A stretch of 64,000 nt of DNA from Pelagerythrobacter marensis (GTDB lineage Bacteria; Pseudomonadota; Alphaproteobacteria; Sphingomonadales; Sphingomonadaceae), in contig NZ_CP011805.1 in the NCBI RefSeq assembly GCF_001028625.1, positions 1,302,001 to 1,366,000 on the forward strand. Reading direction: 5' to 3'. Each line of letters opens with the position of its first letter. The first letter of the stretch is position 1. This document shows, piece by piece, positions 51,796 to 63,572 of the stretch. Both the position numbers and the translations under genes were made by a program. The notes under the pieces are model-generated. The model was not told the origin of the DNA, did no database searches, and saw only the letters and a list, made by a program, of their open reading frames with translations.

Positions 51796-52104
51796 TCAGC
51801 GCGATCCGGCTGAAAAGGAACGGGTGAAATCTTCAAGTTTGCGAAGGATCACCGGGTCTCCGGGGGCAGCCGCGATCGCATCCTCCGCCAGTTGCAGCAA
51901 GGATGCGGCGTGGAAGCTTGCGGCGAGCCCCTTCAGGCGCAGCGCCGCGACCTCCCAATTGCCATCGCACCTGGCGCGGCCCAGCAGGTCTATCTGGCGT
52001 TCGAGGCTTTCGACAAAGGCCGCGCGCAGTTCCGCCAGCAGCGCGGGATCGTCCCCGGCCGCGGCCGCCAATGTCGCATCGAGGCTGCCGTTTTCATGGA
52101 CCAT
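51796..52104 (-). CDS. Hpt-like protein lacking the phosphorylatable histidine
   Basis: 102 residues, all helical. It follows the four-helix Hpt pattern: LAELRAAFVESLERQIDLLGRA, then WEVAALRLKGLAASFHAASLLQLAEDAIAAAPGD. In Hpt domains the helix reads A-H-x-LKGxA; here the His position is Leu55 (AALRLKG). It is probably unable to relay phosphate and could act as a dock for a partner. ATG 52104 has AGGG at 8 nt; a GTG at 52113 is the alternative. Same direction as the membrane protein 36 bp downstream; divergent from the coiled-coil gene. Confidence 0.8.
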   Translation of the reverse strand: MVHENGSLDATLAAAAGDDPALLAELRAAFVESLERQIDLLGRARCDGNWEVAALRLKGLAASFHAASLLQLAEDAIAAAPGDPVILRKLEDFTRSFSAGSR

Positions 52105-52175
52105 CAAGGGCACCCTATCGTAAATTAGGTTAAAGCAGGGTTTCAGAAAGGCGGTTTCGTGATAGCTTCCGTACT

Positions 52176-54815
52176 ATGAACGGGGGATCCAATATCAGGA
52201 CCATAGGGTCGGACGCGCCGGCGGATGTGCCGGCGATCAGTGAAACCGCCTTGACCGACACCGTGGAAACAGAGCCTGCTGCCGCACAGGGCGAGGAGGA
52301 TGACACCTACGGTTCCAACGGACCAGAAGATGATGTCGCGCTGACGCGCAACTGGCTGATGCCGGCAGCGGCTGCGACTGCGTGCCTCGGATGGACAGCC
52401 TTTTTCGCGTGGACATATCGGGAAACCATGCAGAGCGGTGCCGCTGCGAGCCAGTGGATCGAATGGATCAGCCAGTGGGCCACGCCGATGGTGCTGGTTG
52501 CGGCCCTGTGGCTGCTCGCCACGCGCAACAGCCGCCGCGAGGCACGTCGCTTCGGCGCGGTTGCCGACCTGCTGTCGCACGAATCGCAAATGCTGGAAGC
52601 CCGCCTGGCGACCGTTAACCGCGAGCTTAGCCTGGCGCGCGAGTTTCTTGCCTCGCAATCGCGCGAGCTGGAATCGCTGGGGCGTGTCGCCACCGAACGA
52701 CTTTCGACCCATGCCGACCGGCTGCAAGGGCTGGTGCAGGACAACGGCCAGCAGGTCGATGCGCTCGCCAGCGTCAGCACGACCGCGCTCGATAACATGA
52801 ACAAACTGCGCGATGATCTTCCGGTCATCGCAAATTCCGCCCGCGATGTGTCGAGCCAGATCGGTAACGCCGGGCGCATTGCGCAGGACCATGTCAGCGA
52901 ACTGATCGCCGGGTTCGAACGCCTGAACGATTTCGGCCAGACCAGCGAGCACCGGGTCGACAGTCTCCTGGGCCGGATCGACGAAGCTCTTCGACTGTTC
53001 GAGGAGCACGGCGAACAGCTCGACAACGCAACGGCCGAACGGTTCGACGCGCTGCGCGAGAAAAGCGAGGCATTTCGTGTCGATCTGGAGGGGCGCGAGA
53101 TCGAGACCCTGGCGGCGCTGCGGCGCCGTGCGGATGCGCTGTCGCAGGAACTGCGCACAGCGCATGAAACGCTGGCGTCGGAAGAGGAAGAGGCACTCGT
53201 TTCGCTGCGAGCACGCCTTGGCGGCCTGCGTGATGAGACAAAGACGATCGGCAAGGCCCTGCGCGAGGGCGAGGAAGCCGCGATCGAGACCTGGAATGCG
53301 CAGATCGAGGCCATGCAGGCCCGCCTGACAGAAGCGATCGAAGTCATCAAAGGCGTCGATGAAAACGCCCTCGCCTCTGCCAATCGCAAGCTGCAGGCGT
53401 TGAAGTCCGATGCGGAAATCGCCGACCGCGGGATCGAGGAACGCGATCGGCAGCTCGAAGAACGCATGGCGGAACGTCACGCCGCGCTCGACGCAGCGCA
53501 AAGCAGCATCGCCGAAACGTTTGCCGCGCAGCTCGCCGAAATCGACGCTGCGATTGCGGAGCGGCGTCAGGCACATATTGCTCAGGCCGAGGAACTGGCC
53601 GGCAAGGGCGAAGCGATCACCGCCAGAATCGCGCAGTTGCGCGACGAAGTCGAAGCCATCGCACGCCACGGCGGCGAGACGGAAGAGGCGCTGACGGGCA
53701 GTCTGGATCGGCTGGAGGGCAAACTGGTCGCCAGCCGTGCCTCGCTGGATGGGACCGACGAAGCCGTCGCCGGCCTGACCGAAGCAAGCGTCCGGTTGCT
53801 GGAACTGCTGCGCGCCAGCAGCCAGCATTCCGCAGAAGATCTACCAGCCGCCATTGGCGAGGCGGAAGGGCGCCTTGCCGCTGTGGAAGAGCGTGCGACC
53901 GCGCTCAGGGATACGGTCGAGGAAGCGAGCCTCACCAGTGCGCGACTTTCCGAATATGTGACGGGCGCGCAAGGCACGGGTCGCGAAACGATCGCGGATA
54001 TCGATGCGCTTCACGAGCGCTTTGCACAGGCGAATGAGACTTACGCCGCACAGATCGCCCAACTGCGCGAAACGATCACCAACCTGGGCGAAGACGGCAC
54101 CGCCGTCGCCGGAAAGGCGCAAGACGATCTCCGCGAAGCGATCGAGGCGCTGGAAATGGCGGCACGATCGGCACGCGCGGCAATCGGCGAGGATGCGAGC
54201 GAGAGCATTCGCGAACTGGCCGAGCGGATCGGCAACGAAGCCTCGCGAGCCCTTGATGCGGTCATTCAGGAAAAGACGGAACAGTCGATTGGCCAGCTTG
54301 AGAAGGCCGCATCCAAAGCGTCCGATTCCAGCCGGCAGGCTGCGGTCCAGTTGCGGGATCAGTTGGCCAAAGTGGACGAACTGGCTGGCAATCTCGAAAC
54401 CCGGGTCGTCCGCGCACGTGAGCGCGCCGAAGAGCAGGTGGATAACGATTTCGCGCGCAGGATGGCACTGATCACCGAAAGCCTCAATTCGAACGCCATC
54501 GACATTACCAAGGCCCTCTCCAGCGAAGTGACGGATACGGCCTGGGCGTCGTACCTGCGCGGCGATCGCGGTATCTTTACGCGGCGCGCCGTTCGTTTGC
54601 TCGACAATGCCGAAGCGCGGTCAATCGCCGGCCTTTATGAAGACGAGCCGGACTTCCGCGAAAATGTGAACCGGTATGTCGCAGATTTCGAAGGCATGTT
54701 GCGCACGATGCTTTCGACCCGCGACGGCAATGCCCTGGGCGTGACGATCCTCAGTTCCGACATGGGCAAGCTCTATGTTGCGCTGGCCCAGGCGATCAAG
54801 CGGCTAAGAGGCTAG
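52176..54815 (+). CDS. Large membrane-anchored coiled-coil protein, unknown function
   Basis: 879 residues. An acidic N-terminal tail (about 1-57), two membrane helices (60-80 and 101-116) and then a charged, Ala/Glu-rich coiled coil of some 640 residues (about 120-770) with heptad-like patterns throughout. A conserved-looking globular C-terminus follows, including WASYLRGDRGIFTRRAVRLLD and YVADFEGMLRTMLSTRDGN. The long part would be cytoplasmic if both termini are inside. Similar proteins are labelled ATPase or kinesin-like in some sphingomonads, but no P-loop is visible. No Shine-Dalgarno precedes the ATG. It overlaps the convergent DUF1467 gene by 12 bp. Confidence 0.82.
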   Translation: MNGGSNIRTIGSDAPADVPAISETALTDTVETEPAAAQGEEDDTYGSNGPEDDVALTRNWLMPAAAATACLGWTAFFAWTYRETMQSGAAASQWIEWISQWATPMVLVAALWLLATRNSRREARRFGAVADLLSHESQMLEARLATVNRELSLAREFLASQSRELESLGRVATERLSTHADRLQGLVQDNGQQVDALASVSTTALDNMNKLRDDLPVIANSARDVSSQIGNAGRIAQDHVSELIAGFERLNDFGQTSEHRVDSLLGRIDEALRLFEEHGEQLDNATAERFDALREKSEAFRVDLEGREIETLAALRRRADALSQELRTAHETLASEEEEALVSLRARLGGLRDETKTIGKALREGEEAAIETWNAQIEAMQARLTEAIEVIKGVDENALASANRKLQALKSDAEIADRGIEERDRQLEERMAERHAALDAAQSSIAETFAAQLAEIDAAIAERRQAHIAQAEELAGKGEAITARIAQLRDEVEAIARHGGETEEALTGSLDRLEGKLVASRASLDGTDEAVAGLTEASVRLLELLRASSQHSAEDLPAAIGEAEGRLAAVEERATALRDTVEEASLTSARLSEYVTGAQGTGRETIADIDALHERFAQANETYAAQIAQLRETITNLGEDGTAVAGKAQDDLREAIEALEMAARSARAAIGEDASESIRELAERIGNEASRALDAVIQEKTEQSIGQLEKAASKASDSSRQAAVQLRDQLAKVDELAGNLETRVVRARERAEEQVDNDFARRMALITESLNSNAIDITKALSSEVTDTAWASYLRGDRGIFTRRAVRLLDNAEARSIAGLYEDEPDFRENVNRYVADFEGMLRTMLSTRDGNALGVTILSSDMGKLYVALAQAIKRLRG

Positions 54816-55073
54816 GCGCGTCACATCGAGGTCGGAAACACCGATCCAGCGATATTGATAGTTGAGCGTGAACAGGCCGGTCAGAACGGCCGCCAGTATC
54901 GATGCGCGCACGATGACCCGCCACGGACGGAAATTGCCGGGCGCGCTATCGGCCTGCCCCGGCACCTTCTCCATCCCAAGCTCTTCATGAGTGCGAATGC
55001 CCCACGGGAGCATGACGAAGGCACTGAGCACCCAGATCAGGAAATAGATCGCCAGAATCGACGTCCACTGCAT
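54804..55073 (-). CDS. DUF1467 family membrane protein
   Basis: 89 residues with two membrane helices (ILAIYFLIWVLSAFVMLPWGI and VIVRASILAAVLTGLFTLNYQY) and the loop motif THEELGMEKVPGQADSAP, diagnostic for DUF1467, a small family in alphaproteobacteria, often near nuo/rnj genes. It is the last gene of the nuo-birA-coaX-rnj run, 4 bp after the RNase J stop. Function unknown. Confidence 0.9.
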   Translation of the reverse strand: MQWTSILAIYFLIWVLSAFVMLPWGIRTHEELGMEKVPGQADSAPGNFRPWRVIVRASILAAVLTGLFTLNYQYRWIGVSDLDVTRLAS

Positions 55074-55077
55074 CGCA

Positions 55078-56724
55078 TCAACCCCCGACTATCACGACTT
55101 TAACCTGTGGGCTCTTGCCCGACCAGCGGCGCGCGGCGCGGCGCGCGGCCAGTCGTGCGGCTTCCGACACTTCGGCGCGGTCATTGTGCGCGTTGCCGCG
55201 CAGCTTGCCGATCGCACCGAGTATGTCGGCCTTTGTCTCGGCAATGAATTCGTCCATGTCTTCTTCCAGCGGCAGGCCGAACGTTTCGACTTCCACAGTC
55301 AGCCGCGGCCCAAGGACGACGATCAGCGCGCCTTCCGCCGCAATGCGCCGCCGCATGACGATCCCTTCGCCATTTGCGGGCGCGATAATGTCGCCATCGA
55401 GAACAAGCCGGCCGGCGGTCACTTCAGCAATCTTGCCCGGTTCGCCCGGCGCCAGACGCACCATATCGCCATTCTTCTGCGCCACAGCGCGCGGGATACC
55501 GTGCGCCAGACCAAGACGAGCCTGTTCCTGCATGTGACGCATCTCGCCATGAACCGGAACGAGGATTTCCGGCCGCAGCCATTCGTACAATGCCTCAAGC
55601 TCCGGCCGCCCCGGATGGCCCGACACGTGAATCTCGCTCTGCCGGTCGGCCACCATCACAATGCCCCGCTCCGCCAACTGGTTCTGCACACGGCCAATGG
55701 CGATCTCGTTTCCGGGGATCTGGCGGCTGGAAAACAGGATGACATCGCCTGCGGTCAGCTCAATCGGATGATTGCCCTCCGCAATCCGCGCGAGGGCCGC
55801 CCGCGGCTCCCCCTGCCCGCCCGTCGCAATGATCAGCACTTCGCCCCGTGGCAGGCCCATGGCGGTGTCGAAATCGACGAGATCGGGCAGCTCTTCGAGA
55901 TAGCCGTTGTCCTGCGCGACTTCGATGATGCGGTCCAGCGAACGCCCGGCAACGCAAAGCTGCCGCCCGGTGGCCTTGGCCACCTCACCCAGGGTATGCA
56001 GGCGCGCGACATTGGAAGCGAACGTGGTCACCAGCACGCGCCGCCCCCTGTGGCGCTTCACCTCGTCCATCAGCCCGGTATAGACCGCACCTTCGGAGCC
56101 GCTGGGGTTCGGATTGAAAACATTGGTCGAATCGCACACCAGCGCGAGCACGCCTTCGTCGCCAACGGCAACCAGTTCCTCTTCGGTGGTGGGCACGCCC
56201 ACGATCGGATCTTCGTCCAGCTTCCAATCGCCAGTATGGAACACCCGGCCATAAGGCGTATCGAGCAGCAGCGCGTGACCTTCGGCGATCGAGTGCGCAA
56301 GCGGCAGATAGGAAATGCCGAATGGCCCCAGGTCGAACCGATCGGTGTCTTCGACCACGTTGAGTTCGACCTGCCGCGTCAGCCCCGCTTCGTCGAGCTT
56401 GCGCCGGACAAGGTCGGCCGTGAATGGCGTGGCATAGAGGGGGACACCCAGTTCGGCCGCGAAATAGGGAACAGCGCCGATATGGTCTTCGTGGGCATGG
56501 GTCAAAACGATGCCGACCAGATCCTTCGCCCGATCTTCGATAAACTCGAGATCGGCGAACACGAGGTCCACGCCGGGATACTCGCCGCCCGAAAACGTCA
56601 TGCCGAGGTCGACCATCAGCCACTTGCCGTCGCACCCATATAGGTTGACGTTCATGCCTATTTCGCCCGATCCGCCGAGCGCGAGGAACAGCAGCTCTTT
56701 CTCAGGCGCGAAGTTCTTTTTCAT
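55078..56724 (-). CDS. rnj: Ribonuclease J
   Basis: 548 residues. Metallo-beta-lactamase/beta-CASP RNase with zinc motif HAHEDHIGA (His-x-His-x-Asp-His), later His in HTGDWKLDEDP and GHPGRPELEALYEWLRPEILVPVHGEMRHM, giving 5'-3' exonuclease and endonuclease activity on RNA. VIIATGGQGEPRAALAR is a beta-CASP hallmark. RNase J is the main 5'-3' RNase of alphaproteobacteria. Start ATG 56724 overlaps the coaX stop by 4 bp, so it is translationally coupled to coaX. Confidence 0.95.
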   Translation of the reverse strand: MKKNFAPEKELLFLALGGSGEIGMNVNLYGCDGKWLMVDLGMTFSGGEYPGVDLVFADLEFIEDRAKDLVGIVLTHAHEDHIGAVPYFAAELGVPLYATPFTADLVRRKLDEAGLTRQVELNVVEDTDRFDLGPFGISYLPLAHSIAEGHALLLDTPYGRVFHTGDWKLDEDPIVGVPTTEEELVAVGDEGVLALVCDSTNVFNPNPSGSEGAVYTGLMDEVKRHRGRRVLVTTFASNVARLHTLGEVAKATGRQLCVAGRSLDRIIEVAQDNGYLEELPDLVDFDTAMGLPRGEVLIIATGGQGEPRAALARIAEGNHPIELTAGDVILFSSRQIPGNEIAIGRVQNQLAERGIVMVADRQSEIHVSGHPGRPELEALYEWLRPEILVPVHGEMRHMQEQARLGLAHGIPRAVAQKNGDMVRLAPGEPGKIAEVTAGRLVLDGDIIAPANGEGIVMRRRIAAEGALIVVLGPRLTVEVETFGLPLEEDMDEFIAETKADILGAIGKLRGNAHNDRAEVSEAARLAARRAARRWSGKSPQVKVVIVGG

Positions 56725-57512
56725 GTAGATGCCCTTTCGGCGAGAATGGCGAGCCCTTCCAGCGTCAGATCGGCATCGACCGCATCGAAAATCTCGGTGT
56801 GTTCGTCAAACAGGATCGCCAGGCCGCCGGTGGCGACGACTTTTGCCGGTCGGCCAATCTCTTCCCGCATGCGGGCGATCAGTCCCTCCATCATGGCGAC
56901 GTAGCCCCAGAAAACGCCGATCAGCATCTGATCTTCGGTATTGGTGCCGATCACGCTTGCCCCCCGCGGCGCCTCGATCGCGATGCGTGGCAATTTCGCC
57001 GTGTTGCCGACGAGGGCATCGAGCGACAGATTGATGCCCGGTGCAATGATTCCGCCCTTGTAGGCACCATTGAAATCGACCGCGTCGAACGTCGTCGCGG
57101 TGCCGAAATCGACCACGATCAGGTCGCCCGAATAGCGCGCATGGGCGGCAATGGCGTTGAGAGCGCGGTCGGCACCCAGAGAGCGCGGATCGTCGACATC
57201 GACGGCGATGCCCCAGTCCGCTGCCCCTTCCCCGGCGATTATCGGGGTCAGACCGAAGTATTTCTCGGCCAGCACCGTCAGATTATGGACCGCGCGCGGA
57301 ACCACCGACGCGAAGATTATCTGCGTGATCGCATCGCGCGCGACGCCTTCGATCTTCAACAGTTGGAGCAGCCAGACCGCATATTCGTCACCGGTGCGGC
57401 GCGCATCGGTCGCGATCCGCCAGCGCGCCCGGACTTCCCGCTGTCCGTCGCCATCCCGCGAAAACAGGGCGAAGACCACGTTGGTATTTCCGACATCGAC
57501 GGCGAGCAGCAT
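56721..57512 (-). CDS. coaX: Type III pantothenate kinase
   Basis: 263 residues of the ASKHA fold. CoaX phosphorylates pantothenate, the first step of coenzyme A synthesis, is not feedback inhibited and prefers a monovalent cation. N-terminal MLLAVDVGNTNVVFALF carries the phosphate motif; LGADRALNAIAAH contains catalytic Asp, and VVDFGTATTFDAVDFNGAYKGGIIAPG the second motif. Lies 12 bp after birA and overlaps rnj by 4 bp. The CoA gene near birA is common in this group. Confidence 0.95.
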   Translation of the reverse strand: MLLAVDVGNTNVVFALFSRDGDGQREVRARWRIATDARRTGDEYAVWLLQLLKIEGVARDAITQIIFASVVPRAVHNLTVLAEKYFGLTPIIAGEGAADWGIAVDVDDPRSLGADRALNAIAAHARYSGDLIVVDFGTATTFDAVDFNGAYKGGIIAPGINLSLDALVGNTAKLPRIAIEAPRGASVIGTNTEDQMLIGVFWGYVAMMEGLIARMREEIGRPAKVVATGGLAILFDEHTEIFDAVDADLTLEGLAILAERAST

Positions 57513-57524
57513 GACAGTTTTCCT

Positions 57525-58235
57525 TCAACCGAGCGTGACGTCGCCTGCATGGATGGCACGGGTCGTCCCGTCTTCCAAGCGCAGGAGGAGAGAGGCATCC
57601 GCCGCAAGCCCGGCAAACTGCCCAAAGGTCGGCACCCCTTCGGCATCGTGGACGCGCAGCGGCGTGCCAATCGCATGTGCAGCCGCCAGCCACCTGCGTA
57701 TCAACGGTTCTACGCCGTAACTGCGCCAGCGTTCCAGTTCGCGATCGAACGTTTCGGCCAGCGTTCGTGCGAATGCATCCCGATCGGGCGCTGGGCCGAG
57801 TTGCGCCAGGGCCACTGTCGGTCGGTCCGGCAGATCGGGCGCCTGCGCCAGATTGATCCCGATGCCGATGACCACGGCATCGCCCGCCCGTTCCAGAAGT
57901 ATGCCCGAAAGCTTGGCACCGCGCAGCAACAGGTCGTTGGGCCACTTGATAACCAGCGCCTGGGGATCGGCGAGAAGCGGTAGAACCGCCTCGTAAGCCG
58001 CCAGGGCCGTCACCAGCGTCAGCGTGTGTGGCGGGGGATCGCCAGGGCCGGGCCTGACGATGGTCGAGCCCATGAAGTTTCCGGCACCGTCCGACCATGG
58101 GCGCCCCTGCCGGCCCCGGCCCGCAGTCTGGCGGTCGGCAACCAGCCAGTCGCCTTCCGCCATCCGCTCACCGTCGCGCAGGCGCGTGGTGAGATCGGCG
58201 TTGGTCGATCCGGTTTCTGCGACGACTTCGATCAA
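57525..58235 (-). CDS. birA: Biotin--[acetyl-CoA-carboxylase] ligase
   Basis: 236 residues, the short form without the N-terminal DNA-binding domain, so it is an enzyme only and not the biotin repressor. Catalytic GRGRQGRPWSDGAGNFMGS carries the biotinyl-AMP loop, and LVIKWPNDLLLRGAKLSGILLERAGDAVVIGIGINL includes the lysine that binds substrates. It attaches biotin to the acetyl-CoA carboxylase carrier protein. Overlaps the nuoN stop by 4 bp (ATGA), part of the long operon. Confidence 0.93.
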   Translation of the reverse strand: MIEVVAETGSTNADLTTRLRDGERMAEGDWLVADRQTAGRGRQGRPWSDGAGNFMGSTIVRPGPGDPPPHTLTLVTALAAYEAVLPLLADPQALVIKWPNDLLLRGAKLSGILLERAGDAVVIGIGINLAQAPDLPDRPTVALAQLGPAPDRDAFARTLAETFDRELERWRSYGVEPLIRRWLAAAHAIGTPLRVHDAEGVPTFGQFAGLAADASLLLRLEDGTTRAIHAGDVTLG

Positions 58236-59692
58236 GCGACGAACAGCAGGGCCTCTGCCGCGCGGTCTGCGAGATCACCCAGAACGCGTGTCAGCAGATA
58301 ACCGAGCGGCGAGACGATCACGGTCGTAACGCCCAGAATCAACCAGTGCGCCCAATCGCTCCGGGCAGTCGCAACCCCGACCGGTTCGTCGAAGTACATC
58401 ACCTTCACGACCTTGATGTAGTAGAACGCACCGATCACGCTCGCGGCGATGCCGATTGCGGCCAGCACCAGCAGGTCCGCTTCCACCGCAGCCCAGAACA
58501 CCACGAACTTGCCCCAGAATCCGAACAGCGGCGGTATGCCGGCGAGGCTGAACATCATCATCGCCAGGCACAGCGCCAGCAGCGGGCGTGTGCTGGACAA
58601 CCCGGCAATATCGCCGAGGCTTTCCACCTGATCGCCCTGCGCGTTGCGCAACATCAGCACCGCAACAAAACTGCCGAGCGACATCGCAACATAGATCGCG
58701 AGGTAGACAAACATCGCCGAAACGCCGGCTGCGGTCCCCGCGGCAAGGCCGATCAGAATGAAACCGACATTGTTGATCGAGGAATAGGCCAGCAGCCGCT
58801 TGAGATTGCTCTGCCCGATTGCGCCCAGCGCACCGACCACGATGGAGGCAAGCGCGGCGAAGATCACGATCTGCCGCCATGCGTCCATCTGCATGCCGAA
58901 CGCATCGAGCGCGACCCGCGCCGTCAGCGCGACCGCGGCGACTTTCGGCGCAGTGGCAAAGAAAGTCGTCACCGGTGTGGGCGCGCCTTCGTAAACGTCG
59001 GGCGTCCACATGTGGAACGGGACTGCGGCGATCTTGAAGGCAAGGCCGGCGAGCACGAAGATCAGGCCGAAGAGCAGCCCCATCGACAGTTCGCCCGACA
59101 TCGCCGCTCGCACGCCTTCGAACGACGTCGTTCCGGTGAAGCCGTAAACGAGACTGGTGCCGTAGAGCAGGATGCCGCTGGCGAGCGCGCCGAGCACAAA
59201 GTATTTCAGGCCCGCTTCTGCAGAACGATCATCGCTGCGCATGAACGATGCAAGGACGTATGCAGAAAGGCTGTTCAGTTCGAGCCCGAGATAGAGGGTC
59301 ATGAAATCGGTCGCCGAAACCATGATCGCCATGCCGAGCGCGGCGAAGAGCATCAGCACCGGATATTCGGGCCGGATACCCCCGTCTCGTTCGAAGAACC
59401 GCGGCGCCACCATCAGGCAGCCGATCGCGGACACGAAGATCAGGATCTTGGCAAACGACGCGAACGCGTCAGCCGCGAACTGCCCGCCGAACGCAAGCGT
59501 GTCAGGCCCCATTGCCCCGCCGCACAGCGCGGGAGCGACAAGGAAGCTCGCCCCACCCAGCGCCACTGCTGCAAGGATGCTGACCAGTCGGCCTGCATTG
59601 CGGCTCCATGCCGCGATCAACAGCAGCGCCAGCCCCGAAAGGCCGAGCAGAATTTCAGGCGCAACCAGCGCGAGAGAAGACGTCATGTCCAT
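58232..59692 (-). CDS. nuoN: NADH-quinone oxidoreductase subunit N
   Basis: 486 residues with about 14 membrane helices, one of the three antiporter-like proton-pumping subunits of complex I. LAYSSINNVGFILIGLAAG and FKIAAVPFHMWTPDVYEGAPTPVTTF, with the conserved Lys in the channel, are typical. It starts by TGATG overlap with the nuoM stop and ends by ATGA overlap with birA. Length is normal. Confidence 0.95.
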   Translation of the reverse strand: MDMTSSLALVAPEILLGLSGLALLLIAAWSRNAGRLVSILAAVALGGASFLVAPALCGGAMGPDTLAFGGQFAADAFASFAKILIFVSAIGCLMVAPRFFERDGGIRPEYPVLMLFAALGMAIMVSATDFMTLYLGLELNSLSAYVLASFMRSDDRSAEAGLKYFVLGALASGILLYGTSLVYGFTGTTSFEGVRAAMSGELSMGLLFGLIFVLAGLAFKIAAVPFHMWTPDVYEGAPTPVTTFFATAPKVAAVALTARVALDAFGMQMDAWRQIVIFAALASIVVGALGAIGQSNLKRLLAYSSINNVGFILIGLAAGTAAGVSAMFVYLAIYVAMSLGSFVAVLMLRNAQGDQVESLGDIAGLSSTRPLLALCLAMMMFSLAGIPPLFGFWGKFVVFWAAVEADLLVLAAIGIAASVIGAFYYIKVVKVMYFDEPVGVATARSDWAHWLILGVTTVIVSPLGYLLTRVLGDLADRAAEALLFVA

Positions 59693-61265
59693 CAGTGCGC
59701 TCCCTCCGCCTCGCCATCTGTGGCGTCATGTCCCGCCTCATGCTCGCCGGCCACGGCGTTGGCCGCCTCCGCCCGTGGCGTTCCCGCCGCAAGATGCGCA
59801 TCGCCATCGGGCGCGGCGCGTGACAGGCGTGCATCGAGCGCGGCGATATCCTGGCGCATCGGCGCGAGGAAGCTTTCGGGATAGACGCCCATCCACAGCA
59901 CCGCCGCGGCGATCGGCGCCAGCATGGCCCATTCACGGGGGTTGAGGTCGGGCATGGCCGCAGCATCGGCGTTCTTCTGAACACCGAAAGCGATCCGCCA
60001 GTAGAGATAGAGCATGTAACCCGCACCGAGGATGATGCCGGTCGTGCAGACCAGCGTGACCCAGGAATTGGCCTGATAGATCCCGGCCAGGCTGAGGAAT
60101 TCACCGACGAAACCGCTCGTGCCGGGCAGGCCGATGCTGGCCATTGTGAACAGCATGAAGAACAGGGCGTACTTGGGCATGTTGATCGCAAGCCCGCCGT
60201 AACGGTCGATTTCGCGCGTGTGCAGCCGGTCGTAGATCACGCCGACGCAGAGGAACAGCGCGCCCGACACAAGGCCGTGGCTGAGCATGACGATCATCGC
60301 CCCTTCCAGGCCCTGGACGTTGAAGGCGAACAGCCCGACCGTCACGATCGCCATGTGCGCGACCGAGGAATAGGCGATTAGCTTCTTCATATCCTGCTGC
60401 ACCAGCGCGATCAGGCTGGTGATCACGACCGCTGCCATCGACAGGCCCCAGACCAGCCACACGAACTGCGCGCTCGCTTCGGGGAACATCGGCAGGCTGA
60501 ACCGGATGAAGCCGTAACCGCCCATCTTCAGCAGCACGCCGGCCAGAATGACCGAGCCGGCCGTCGGCGCCTGAACGTGGGCGTCGGGCAGCCAGGTGTG
60601 CACCGGCCACATCGGCATCTTCACCGCGAAGCTGGCGAAGAACGCGAGCCAGAGCCAGGTCTGCGCGCCCGGCGGGAAGTCGTACTGCATCAGCGTGGGA
60701 ATGTCGGTCGTGCCCGCCTCGTTCACCATCCACAGCATCGCGATCAGCATCAGGACCGATCCGAGCAGGGTGTAGAGGAAGAACTTGTAGCTGGCGTAGA
60801 TCCGGTCTTGCCCGCCCCAGATCCCGATGATCAGATACATCGGGATCAGGCCGGCTTCGAAGAAGATGTAGAACAGGAACAGATCCTGCGCCGCGAAAAC
60901 GCCGATCATCAGCAGTTCCATCAGCAGGAACGCGGCCATGTATTCGCCCACGCGCTTCTGGATCGCTTCCCAGCTTGCGAGGATGCAGATCGGCATCAGG
61001 AACGTGCTCAGCACGATCAGCAGCAGCGCAATGCCGTCGATGCCCAGCGCATAGCTGAAACCGGCAAACAGCTCGTAGCGTTCGGTATACTGCCACTGCG
61101 CGCCGCCGATATCGAAATTCAGCCACAGCGCTATGCCCAGCGCCAGATCGATGAGCGTAGCGGCAAGCGCAATCGTGCGCGCTGCCTTCGCTTCGGCGAA
61201 CAGGCACGCGATGCCCGCCAACAGCGGCACCGCCAGCATCAGCGAAAGGATCGGGAAGCCCCCCA

Positions 61266-61266
<1 letters not shown>
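59692..61266 (-). CDS. nuoM: NADH-quinone oxidoreductase subunit M
   Basis: 524 residues, complex I antiporter-like subunit. KMPMWPVHTWLPDAHVQAPTAGSVILAGVLLKMGGYGFIRF and KKLIAYSSVAHMAIVTVGLF with the conserved lysines are diagnostic. The C-terminal tail beyond residue 480 is polar, rich in Ala/His/Glu and ends AEGAH, somewhat longer than in E. coli. Begins by TAATG overlap with nuoL. Membrane-embedded, pumps protons. Confidence 0.96.
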
Positions 61267-63260
<1,994 letters not shown>

Positions 63261-63266
63261 CGGTGT

Positions 63267-63572
63267 TTATCCCTTCATCCGGTTGACATCGTCGACCGCG
63301 ATCGTGCCCCGGCCACGGAAATAGATGACCAGGATCGCAAGCCCGATCGCAGCCTCCGCCGCCGCGACGGTCAGCACGAACATGGCGAAGACCTGCCCCG
63401 TCATGTCGCCCAGGAAGGCGCTGAACGCGACCAGGTTGATGTTCACCGCCAGCAGGATCAGTTCGATCGCCATCAGGATCACGATCACGTTCTTGCGGTT
63501 GAGGAAGATCCCCAGAACGCCCAGCACGAACAGCACCGCACTGACGACGACATAGTGTTCGATCCCGATCAC
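63267..63572 (-). CDS. nuoK: NADH-quinone oxidoreductase subunit K
   Basis: 101 residues, three membrane helices, the standard NuoK. The conserved Glu in IVILMAIELILLAVNINLVAF contributes to the proton path next to NuoJ and NuoA. Translationally coupled to nuoJ (ATGA at 63569-63572). Confidence 0.96.
   Translation of the reverse strand: MIGIEHYVVVSAVLFVLGVLGIFLNRKNVIVILMAIELILLAVNINLVAFSAFLGDMTGQVFAMFVLTVAAAEAAIGLAILVIYFRGRGTIAVDDVNRMKG

Noticed and set aside
54804..54815. 12-bp overlap of the coiled-coil gene and DUF1467 as a sign of misannotation
   Set aside because: Both frames have clear family or coding features to their stops; convergent overlaps of this size are normal.
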